Of a stretch of 64,000 bases of DNA, positions 28,001 through 39,900 are shown one piece after another. The notes under the pieces were generated by a model. It had not been told where the DNA came from, did not search any database, and worked only from the letters and a program-made list of their open reading frames with translations. The position numbers and the translations under genes are program-made. Where the stretch lies: positions 4,154,501 through 4,218,500 of the forward strand of contig NC_087385.1 in NCBI RefSeq assembly GCF_963675165.1, in the 5' to 3' direction. The DNA comes from Halichondria panicea (lineage: Eukaryota; Porifera; Demospongiae; Suberitida; Halichondriidae). How positions within the stretch are numbered: position 1 is the first letter of the stretch; every line of letters begins with the position of its first letter.

Positions 28001-30867
28001 CCAATAGGGTTCTACGCCCTCACCTGATAAAGGAATCTGGCTTGGGAGTCCAAGTCCCAAATCATCATCTTTCTTGAGAGTATTGAGCAGTGGGTTTCTG
28101 ATGGGTGTGGCAGTGGAGGAGGGAACCTCAGGGGGGGAATCACTAACAGGGGTTGTGGCACTAGGGTGAAAAAGCTCTTGTAAGCAATTATTATTATTGT
28201 ATAGTTACTATTATACACATCATTATAGTAAATTTGATGCTGTCAATAAATGTACATGTAGTTATGGAAAATACTGTAAAATCCTCAAAGCTACGTGCTA
28301 TTGCTAGAATATGGGAGGGTCAGCTCCTGCATGTTCACCTGTCGATGGTTGGAGCGGATTGAATAGCCTCAAGGTGTCCTTCCTCACCCTCCTCCTGTGG
28401 GCGAAGTAATACACACGTTTAGATTCACAGACCCAAGCCACGCTAACATTTTATTATAATAAATCAACATGGATAGACAGTAATATACACAAGTAATATA
28501 CACAAGGATTGCATACCGTTCCTGCAGACATAGCTTTGAGGGCATCAGAGGCATAGGAAATCGGATCCATCAGCATCAGGACAAAGTCTGTGTGTGAATA
28601 CAGGGTTGACACACACCCACGCACAACTACATTGTATGTAATCTTTCATACTGTACACAAAATATTTAGAAAAAGGGGAACCAAAAATCGATGATGTGAC
28701 ATGCATTGGAGGCAAAGTAAATACAACACCATCTTATGGGGGAAACGTCCTTGTCCCGCCTCCCCCTGTTTGTATGCCCTCCCAATAGGCTTCAAATTCA
28801 TTAAGGTGCAACATAGCCCTAACACACCCCTCCCAACCTCACGCACCTCCCATATCGTCAGGCACCCAGTCCTCAACCTTGATGTGCACAAAGAGCATGG
28901 ACAAAGACAGTGGGTTGTTGTGCTTGTCTCGTAGGGGAATGTGGCGGAACCCAGGCCGAATAGCGTTCAGTGGTAGTGACCTCTGACCTACGATTTCATG
29001 GTCTTCATTGTAGACGGCTATTCGCAGCAAAGCCAACTCAGGAAGGAGAATCTAGATAAAAGAAGCACAGTGAAGGAGGATCAATCAACACAAGCAAGTT
29101 GACCTGATTGTTCTCAGATCGGTAGCTACATGCATGCTACAGTTACAGATTCTATCCCAAAAATGTTCTTGAGCATACATGTAATAGTTAGTAGCTATAC
29201 TACTGTACACTGAATATTAACCAGCCTTTGTCAATCATAGATATGCTGTAATAGTTAGTAGCTACACTACATGTACACTGAATCTTTGTCAATCATAGAC
29301 ATGCTCCAATGTACATGTACAGCCTATAAGAGTTCTACAATAAATGGCATACATGTACGTACACAACGTACATTTACGCACCTGTTTGAAGGTGAAAGGG
29401 CTCTCATTCCAGTGTGGGTGTGGTGCGGGCATCCGCTTGGTGTAGAACTTGTGCCGAATTGTATCAGCGTACAAACCGTAGGTCTCCACCTCCACAAAGC
29501 AGTTGGCACCTTTTTTGTCCGTGAGGAAGTACCCGGAGATGATCTGAGGGGAGGGGCTATAATGAGTGTTTGATGTCTCTAGCTAAAAACATAAGAACTT
29601 AAACAGGGCAGCATTAAACAATGTACTTTCAACAAGTCAGGATGGCCGAGTGGTCTAAGGCGCTACGTTCAGGTCGTAGTCTACAATTGTAGGCGTGGGT
29701 TCGAATCCCACTTCTGACAGAATTTTTTTACCTAACTACCATGAGTCAAAACATTTTCTATACCGCCACTAACAAACATGCACACCCTCACCTTAATGGA
29801 GATTTTGGCAGGCACGATGTCCTCCAGCTTCTTGATGACAAAAGGGCTGAACTGAGCCCTCTCACTGCGCAGCACCCACGGCTGCAATATGTACCCAGTG
29901 TTACCATTGAACTCAAACTTTGCATTGTTAAGCTGCATGGGTAAGTCTGTGTAGGGGAAAGTAGTAGATTAAATGTTAGTTTCCAACTAACGACATGCAT
30001 GCGTGTATGGACGGACATTTTCTAGCCAAGACCCCCTGCAAATTCATCAGCTAGTTCACAGTTAAAAATGAAAGCACCGCAGGTGCTGATGCCTCGGTGG
30101 AGATGCCAAAGCTACATAACATAAAGCTACTAGATCTATACACATGATAAACAATTTAATTTTGCTGCAAAAACTCCGGGAGTGGGTAATGATCGAGCAT
30201 GATTGTTGTTAAGAACAATCGATGCCAAACGTTCAAGTCTAAAATTAATGGGCAAGTCAGCAGAGCCTTGGAGCTCTCTTCTCACTCTTGCAGCTACCAA
30301 TAGCTAGCGTTCTAGTGCAGAGCTAACTACTAAGTAGAGTAGCAACACTCGGTAAACAAGTTTGGCTACGTGCTCTTCTGAAAAGGCTGCAATGGCATTC
30401 CAAGTAAGCAAAACTAGGCATAACTCGAGAACGAAGCATTATTTTGCAAATCCACGAATTAAAATCCAAGTAAACATGACTAGAAGCCTATAGAAACTCT
30501 TACTTGCACTTAATTCATCCTTGAGCAGCTGTAGCAGTCTACACACACACAGACACACAGACACAAACACACTACCGTATACCTCGCTTGCGCATGCGCA
30601 CCGAGGCATAATTAAAAGCAAAATTGCAAGCCACTGCAACATCAAATACTTAGCAGTACCTGGGGTTTGGAAGTTGAGTGCCACAAGCTGACAGCCTACA
30701 TCCCAGTGACCTTGAGGCATGTAGTTGCTGGAGGCAATCCTCTTCCCCTCAGGGTACACACGAGACAGCTGACGAATGTTGTAGCGAACATACTCCTTAG
30801 GCTGTGAGCGGATGTAGTTAGAATTCTTTTCATCAGCAAAAGACGACATGTAGAAACTGCAGTTTAA

Positions 30868-30966
<99 letters not shown>

Positions 30967-33900
30967 TTCATTTTATGATTATACATTTGTATGTGTAAAT
31001 GGTTAAAGTGTCATGGGTGTTATTCGGAGCACTGTACTATATGGTTTTCATCTCTTGAGCAAAAGACACCACAGTAGTACGAAGTGATGAGTGCTCCAAA
31101 ACGACTGCTCCATAGACTTAACACATCATACATGTACGTGCATACAACGTAAACTCACTCTCAGCAGACATAAAGCCCTCGAAGGAGATTCCTGTACAGT
31201 AGTTAAGCAGTTCCCTCAGTGGGCTGGCTCCACCCAGTCCCTCCACCTCACTGTGTCTCGGCATCATAGTCATATCAATATCTCCATCCATACTACCATG
31301 ACTACGAACACTGGATCGATGACCGAACCGGGACCCTCGAGGAGAGTCTATACCAGACGTGTTTGGGGTACTCGGTGTCGTCTCTGTAGAATAATGGAAT
31401 GGAACAATCATAGTGTACGTAGTTCAAACATGTGCATGTAATACAATTCAAGCTAAAGTTACAACTGGTAACAGCCCACTGAGTGCATGTATAAAACCAA
31501 AAAATGTACTTACGACCATACCTTCTTCAGTTTTGGGTTTAGTCCCCTCACTGTCTTTAAAACCTTCAGCATCTTTCTCTTCCGTTTTAACCTCTTCCTC
31601 ACTAGAACCTTTCCCCTCACTACCGGTATCTTTAACCCCATCAGCAGTGGATTTCTGTTCTGTCTTTGCGTCACCCTCAGTGTTATCGTCTTCTTTCCCA
31701 TCAGTGTTGTTGCTAACATAGTCCTCTTTGACGGTGATAGCTGGCAACACCTCACCCTCCGAATCATTGGACGCGGGGGAGTCGCGATTAGTGTCTGCAG
31801 TAGCTGAAGTGTCTGCAGTAGCTGATGAACCTGTATAATTATAGATATAATCTAAAATTATAAGTACAGTTGAACCTCGCACAAAAATTGTCCCTATAAT
31901 TTTTCTTGGCGCCATTTTTATAACCACCTCAACATAGAGTGGTTTGTAAGCCTCTGCTGTATAATTAGATTTTACTTGACGGTCTCAGATGTTTTCCATG
32001 CACAAAGATGCAGTTACGACGCAGACACATGACTGGTTGACTTACCCGTGGTGGCAGCTGTCTCTTCAGGTACCTCATCCAGGGTAGGGGGGAGAGCATG
32101 GGACTGTGTAGGGAGATAATAACGATGAATAAAAATGTAAAAGAGCAAACAAAGTAACTTTATTATAACTAGCTGCATCCACTTGTTCACTACCCGTTTT
32201 TACTTGTAAAGTAATCAAGACTTTCTTCTTTTTTCAACCTTGCAAATGTTGTACATTGTAAATGCGGTAAATGTTTATCTCACAACGCCTAAACTTTCCA
32301 CTCTATTTGAATTGGGTGCTCAAGCAGCAATTTGTATGAGGACATGGCCATATTCACTCACCCCCCTGGTTAGTGTTCCATAGTCTCCGGGTAACCCACT
32401 CTTTCCTCTCTTGACCTTGTCCTTAAGAAGGATACGGCCCTTTAACCTCTCAGGAGATGGGAGTGGTACTCCAGGCTCGAGCTGGGAACAAAGTGGTTAT
32501 AAAAAGGTAATTTAGCAATTTACTACATGTCAGTGTACACATTAAAAAAGACTGCATGCAGCTAATCCATATTGAAGTAAAAGCTGCACCAACTTGTTTC
32601 AAAAGTATATTGACCCATGCATAATTATTAACCCGAGGCGCGTGGGCGGCCACGGGTTATAGTAGTCTGTTGGTTTGTTTGTTTGTTTGTTTGTTTGTGA
32701 TGGGATTTTCTACTCACCTGGATGCCACAGCACTGCAATTACAGCATGGACAGCCTTCACACAACAGTATCTTGTTTTAAATAGTGGCAGATTTTGGTGT
32801 TAAAGCTCCTTTGTCGAATAAAAGCGAGCAAAAGCTAAACTTGCATGTGGCCTTGAGTCAAGGTACGGGATCACTTCAGCTGCAAATACGTAGTCAAGGC
32901 TTTATTACGTATTTTCAGCTGAAGTGATCCCGTACCAGGAACAATTGAATAGGCCTACGGTCAAGAAAGTAGAATTGTGACTGGTTGTTGACTGACTCTG
33001 GATCCTATACTCTAGCCTAGCAGGAGCCATACTTCTCTTAGTCTAAGACACCAGGCTTCTTTGCTGTGATCCCAGTCCACAGTGCATGTCTCATGTAGTT
33101 GTACGTTGTTAGTTTAGTTTTATTGCTCTTGAGTTGCTGTGCTAGTCATATAGGCATACTACATGCACTGCATTATAGTATCATGTCACCAGCCGAGGGT
33201 TTGCACTTTAGTGCTCTAGTTATTTGCATGAACTGCAATATACACAGCATCACGACAACTGTACAATGCAACATAGTTTACAGATATCCAATCTCTTAAC
33301 CCTTAATAGTGAGAGTAAATGGTACGTACCGGCAGATCATCAAAAGGCTCAGCCAGTAGCTTGTCCCCGAAGGTGACTTTAAAGATGGTGGCCATTCTCT
33401 CGATGAGCTTGGGCTTGCTCTTACAGTGGTTCTCAATAGAGAGGATGAGCGGGTACTCACTCGTGACAAAGGCAAACTCGTTGATTGCCTCCACCACATC
33501 CTACGGGAGGTGTGAGTTGTGTGGTAAGGTTACAGAAGATGAAGGTGGTTACAAAGAGGCTCTTACATACATTAATGAAGTGAATGTATGTAATCAATGA
33601 GATGAGCGTACCTTAAAGTAGATCTTAGTACAGAGAGTGCCCCCGTGAGTGATAACTATGTCATCATTCTCCGGCCAGCAGTCTAGCTCAACACATCGAC
33701 AGCCCAAGAGCAGGGTCTGGATGTACATCTCCACTGTCGATTTGCCTCTCAGCTGGTGACCTGCATGCATAAACGCATATCAGGCTTGTACAGTGTAATT
33801 CGCAAAACCCGGAGCCATACAAATGACAAAAAAGTAAAAAAGATATTCCCACTCCGGGAATTGAACCCGGGCCACCTGGGTGAAAACCAGGAATCCTAAC

Positions 33901-36900
33901 CACTAGACCAAATGGGAGGTACACAAACAACTCAGAGATTTATCTACGGCAAAGCTAAACCCATAAGTATAATGGTCAGTACGGTGTACATACAAATATT
34001 AAAGTTGAGACTACATCCCTACCTGTGAGGTAGGTGTTGTGAGAGGAGTTGATAAAGTAGTGAGAGATTGGGGCAGTCATGTCCTGCGTCTGATTGAGGT
34101 GGTCCATGTCCAGAACGTTGTTGTCATCAGACAAGAGGTACTCCAGGAGGCCCTTGGACGTCAGACGATCTGTTAGGGATAATTATGAATGTAGTTACAT
34201 TACATAAGGCAGTGACACGCAAACAACCGATCTGCATAAAGCCTGAAATTCTATAGCCTAAAACCTAAAATGCTTATTATACGAGTGCTGCAAGCTGCAC
34301 TGTGCTAATGCCTCTCGCCATGTTTTGCTTTTCGCTTAAAAACTATTAGAAGAGGTAACTATAGTTTCGTTATTATATATAATGTTACGTTATTTAATAT
34401 TGGAATTGTTGACAATGAATTCTACCCAGTTACTATAGTAGACATTATAGTAGAGAGCTTATAAATAGAAAAAGAAGCCTATCTGATGGGTTGATGAATG
34501 ATCTTCAAGGATAGAAAGCAACTGCATGTTATTGTAGATAAGTTTACATTTCCTGTCAATGAACAAAAGGTGGGGGTTCAGAGAAATAGTTGTGTATCTA
34601 CACAGTAGCATTACAATGTTTGGTGGCTTACCAGGACCTCGTGAAAAGAGTGAAAAGAAGAAGAGAAATTGTATTCTGTCTCAAAATCTTGTGGGATTGA
34701 ATGCGCATGCACAGAAAAAGGGGTGTATCCACAATAGGTTAAAATTTGCAATGGCTGCTGCAACTCTGGCAGCAGCTTTGCAGCTCTTTTCTAACTCTTG
34801 TAGCTAACAAAAAGCTAGCGCTTTAGTGCAAGGCTAACTCATAAGTTGAATAGAAACTTGCAAAAGATTCTGAAGAGATTGCAACAACCTTCACTGTAAG
34901 TAACAAAGCTTTAGTTTGCAAATCCATGAACAAGAGAACGTAGCTAGAAGCCTATAGAAGCTGTTAGTTTTCGTCACATTGCAACCGTTGAGCAGTTACA
35001 GCTGGAACAGACACACAGACAGACACACAGACACATACACAGTAAACTTTACCGTATCCCTTGTGCGGCTACGCCTCAAGGCATAAAAACTGTGTACACC
35101 ACACACATGCGTATATTCCTAACCCTCCCTACCTACACCCTACCCCTCCCACACTCACCTCCCCTCCGTCCCTTCTCATGACGGCTGATGAGCTTGGAGG
35201 CGTGCTCCTTGGTTGTGTAGGGGTGGAGGATCTCATTGAGGCGGGGGTCACGCTGATCGCCATTCAGGAACTTATGGAAGTCGTCCTTTGACATCTGGCC
35301 CTTGGACTTGTGGGACTTCCCTTGCCTGAGGTAAAAGGTAAAAGAAATTATCATGCGTGTACACACTGACATAAATAGGGGCAAATAATAGTATACCAAG
35401 CTCAGGGAAACTAATTTTGTGGTCTAGTCATAACATGCATGCTTCTTGGGAATATCCCCATTAACCACAAGTCCATGTGGAAAAAATGTCTTCTTTTGCA
35501 AGGAGAACAAGCATTAGCAAACCCAGCTATGGCCATGACTACAAGTGGGTGGAGAGCCCCTCTGAAGAGCTACTCTGTAAGCTATGCTTACGTGTAGCCA
35601 CGGACCCCTATCAGCACAGGTATCAACAAGTTTTATGATGAGCTTTATAATAATAAAAGCACATGTATGTAATCTATAATAAAAACTCATCCAGATATGG
35701 AAGCAGAGGTTGTGGAAAGGTGTTTTGCAAGCGATGTTTAGTCTATCATCTCGACCAGGTGTTCAAGTGTCCTTGCTGCAAGAAACCTCCAAGGATGTAT
35801 GAAAATCGACAGTGTAAGGCTTTGCGATATAGATGTACATGCTACAGTGTATGCCTGTATCAGAAGCCAATGAATTCCAACTATATCGGAGGCACATTAT
35901 ACACTATTAGCATGCACTGTTAGCATTTTAATGCTAAACTGCAGGTGCAGAAAGGATAAGCTCTCTTGATGTCCAGTGTGAGAACCAGGACAATGGCTGT
36001 GAGTGGGTGGGCCAGCTAGGATCCCATAACAAGCACGTCAAATCATGTGACTACGCCCTCATACTATGCCCTAGAAGCTGCCTGTCACATGATGGTAATA
36101 AAGTAACAAAGCTCCCTAGGAGTGAGCTAGCTGAGCACCTGAAGCAGTGTCCCAAACGAGAAACTAAGTGCCGACACTGCAAGGTGGTGGGTGACCATGA
36201 TACAATGGCCGACCACTCTAGCAAATGCCCCAGGGTAAGAGTAGCTTGCCCCAACCATCCTTGCCCTGCAAAGACTTTCCGATGCAACTTGTCGCTGCAT
36301 CAAGCTAGGTGCAGATACGAACAAGTCAAATGCAAGTACAGGAAGATAGGGTGTTGGAAGACGCTACCTCGCGAGGACATCGAAGATCATAAAGATAAAA
36401 ATGATGGTTTTCATCTTGAGATTGCTTGTGACCAATTGGTGTCTTTAACTAAAATGTTGGATTTTACTATCATGTCCCCATTTACTTTCAAAGTGAGACA
36501 TTTTGAACAACAGAGGACGAAAAACAAACTATTTTGCAGCCACCCGTTTTACACTTCATCTAGCGGCTACAAAATGTTCGTAAAAGTGTACCTCAACGGC
36601 AGAGGCCAAGCTAAAGGCTCTCACGTTTCTGCTTATGTCTGCATTATGAAAGGAGAAAACGATAGTACATTGAGCTGGCCATTTGCAGGGTCCATGACGA
36701 TAGAGATTCTCAATCAACACGTAGACAAGTACCATTATCAGGAGGTGGTGGTCCCAGGCAATGATATGCAGAGAGTAGTGCAGGGGGAATATGGTACAGG
36801 CTACGGTAGCCCAGAGTTTATAGCACACGATCAGCTCAGGTTTACTCGTATCATAAACTGTCTGTACTTGAAGGACGACACACTGATCTTCCGAGTGTCA

Positions 36901-39900
36901 GTCCACCCACGAGGCTACAAGCCCTGGCTAGATTGCTCAATGAACGCAGAGCAGGTATCGGATTCTGACTCAGACTAAATTTGAACATTCACATTGTCAA
37001 GTATGCTCACATTACTTATCATCACTATCCTGTTTGATTGTATAACAGTATTTTGTTCTCAAGTTCAGACTCAACCAATCATGTTTCAGTACACACATAT
37101 CAGCCTATACAGTGTATGCTACGCTTTGGACTGTACATGCACGTGCAGACAGATCCAGCGAATTAATCCTTCTATAAAATATTTTGTTATGTAATTATAC
37201 ATATACCACAAATTGATTTCAAATAATTGAAATTTCATGACATTTGTGTACATGAGCGAGTTACCGGTAACTGGTCCGCTCATTATGTATAAATGCACGC
37301 ACAAAGTAACATACCCCTGCATATCTGGATTCCTTTAGTCTAGGCCAAGAGTATAATTAACTCTTATCTACTCTTGCTGCCTAGGTACCACAGCCCATTG
37401 TAGAAGTAAAACAGGTTCATACGTTATAATCTAGGTACATGTAAATACAGCTGTATATGTATTACTAGAATATTTTGGGTGAAAAACCTTTGCGAATGAG
37501 CCAAATCAGCATAAAAATTGACCCTTTGCGATAAACTATTGCATTCTGGCAAGGATCGTGTGTAATTACAATGTATCAGTGCTAATTTTAGGTTTGCGAT
37601 TTTATTTTTGCGATTTTATCAACCGTCGCAAAGTTCACATAATTATACATTCTAGTAATACGATACATATACACGTAGTTTTGCTTACATAAGACTAAAG
37701 ACCGCATCCAGATCTTGTTGTCTGTTGTTGAGAATCTGATCAAACATTTTCAGGAATATATCCTCTGTGAAGTCTGCCCCCATGACATACTTGTTACCAT
37801 CCACCTATGTGGGAGGGTCACACAACGTTAGTATGCGCATGGTAACAAGAGAATATGTTTTGTTGCCATCCACCTGTGTGGGAGGGTCACACAACGTTAG
37901 TATGCGCATGGTAACAAGAGAATATGTTTTGTTGCCATCCACCTGTGTGGGAGGGTCACACAACATTGGTATGCATGGTAACAAGAGAACATGCCTATAG
38001 CTTATACACTGTACATGTATGTACTATGTAGGCCTTGGTAGAGTGTATGTTCAAGTTATCCCTCCCCTCTCTCGCATTATTCCTCAGTGTAAACCACGAT
38101 ACCATAATATTATTATCACAAGTATTAAACATAATTATCACAACTTTATAATGGCCACATGCATGACTGTGTTAACACTCTAGCCTATAGCTGTCAAGGA
38201 GATACCGTATAGAGGGTAATTTTTGTGGGGTGAAAAATTCGTTTATCTGGAAAACGGTGGTTTTCGTGAGTAAAATTTTCGTTTAGTCTCGTTGCCTGCA
38301 CTGCATTCATACGTTCCGGTAAGTCACGCCTACGTTAACATTTCGTGGAGATCACCTTGCCCACGAAAATAACGAATTTTTTATCCCACAAAAATTACCC
38401 GCTATACGGTAATTGTTATCCACCATTTCAATTAGTAGTACGTACATGGTGGAATAGCAACTTTGGAATCAAACAACGTATACGTATAACCAAGGGCGTA
38501 TGAAGAGAAGAGGGCATGCAACTCGCAATGTATACTGTGTAGTCGTCAAAAAACTGATGAGTCAGCAGGATATACTATATTTAGCCAACCGCCCACACAT
38601 AAATAGGCGTGATAGTGGGCGTGAACACTGTTATACTAGAAATTTACCGCAAAATTAATTTAAAAGAGCTTTATAGAATTGATCAATGGCTACTTCTAGT
38701 CTAGCATTGGTCCTTCTCTTCCGCTTGTTGACCTTTGTGGCTAACTCTACCCAACAATACAGTGCTAGCTAGCTAGCTGGCTTGGTGACTATTATGGAGT
38801 AAGTGCACGTGCAATCTATTTTTAGTGCACACGCCCCTCCTATTTGTAATTTGATAGATTGTAGTTGCATGCCCTCTTCTCTTCATACGCCCTTGGTATA
38901 ACTAATAGTGTCACAGAAATAATACTATAGTAAACTAGAGCACTAAAGTGCAAACCCTCGGCTGGTGACATGATTATAAAGAAACCAGAAGAGTGATATA
39001 ATGCAGTGCATAATATAGTGATGTTGTTATCATGCATGACTTGCACAGCAACTCAGGAGTAATAAAACTAAACCAGAGACTGGAGGCATGCTGAAACATT
39101 TGAGAACAGGTAAGTTATAGGTATGTTGTTTTGCTGCATGCAAACTCAAAGAGTGGGTAATGAACGCCATGATTGTTGTAAAACGATAGATGCCAAAAGT
39201 TCAAGTCTAAAATTAATGGCTGCATCAGTAGAGCCTTGCAGCTCTCTTCTCACTCTTGCAGCTACCAATAGCTAGTGTTCTAGTGCAGAGCTAACTACTA
39301 AGTGGAGTAGCAACACTCAATAAACAAGTTTGGCTACGTGCTCTTCTGAAAACGCTGCAATGGCACAAGCCATTCCAAGTAAGCAAAACTAGGCATAACT
39401 CGAGAACGCAGCATTATTTTGCAAATCCACGAATTAAAATCCAAGAAAACATGACTAGAAGCCTATAGAAACTCTTACTTGCATTTCATTGATCCTTGAG
39501 CAGCTGTAGCAGTCTACAAAGACACACAAACACACTACCGTATACCTCGCTTGCGCATGCGCACCAAGGTTTTACATGCTATAGTCATTCATCCCCACTA
39601 CCACACCACACCCACCGTTTCCTTGACAATGTTGAAAGTACCAAGCCATTGGTTGATGAAGTTGTCTGGAGTATAACGGATCATCATGAGACGATTCACA
39701 CTGAAAAAACCAACAGTAACAATGAGTATACAGTCTAAAGATCTGAAACAGTGCTGACGTGCATAAACGTATAGGTCCCTATCTACGTGTACACCTGAGA
39801 AACAAGATGTTCACTGAGATTTCTGAAATTAATAGCGAGATACAGTATGGAAATTTGATGGACTTACTCTTTCAAAAGTATCTCTCCCCTCCCATTGGCA

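Noticed and set aside
29271-29573. Plus-strand 100-codon frame
   Set aside because: Antisense of the C2-domain exon of phospholipase C beta.
31448-31927. Separate acidic protein
   Set aside because: The Ser/Glu-rich stretch is the X-Y linker exon of phospholipase C beta, in phase with its neighbours.
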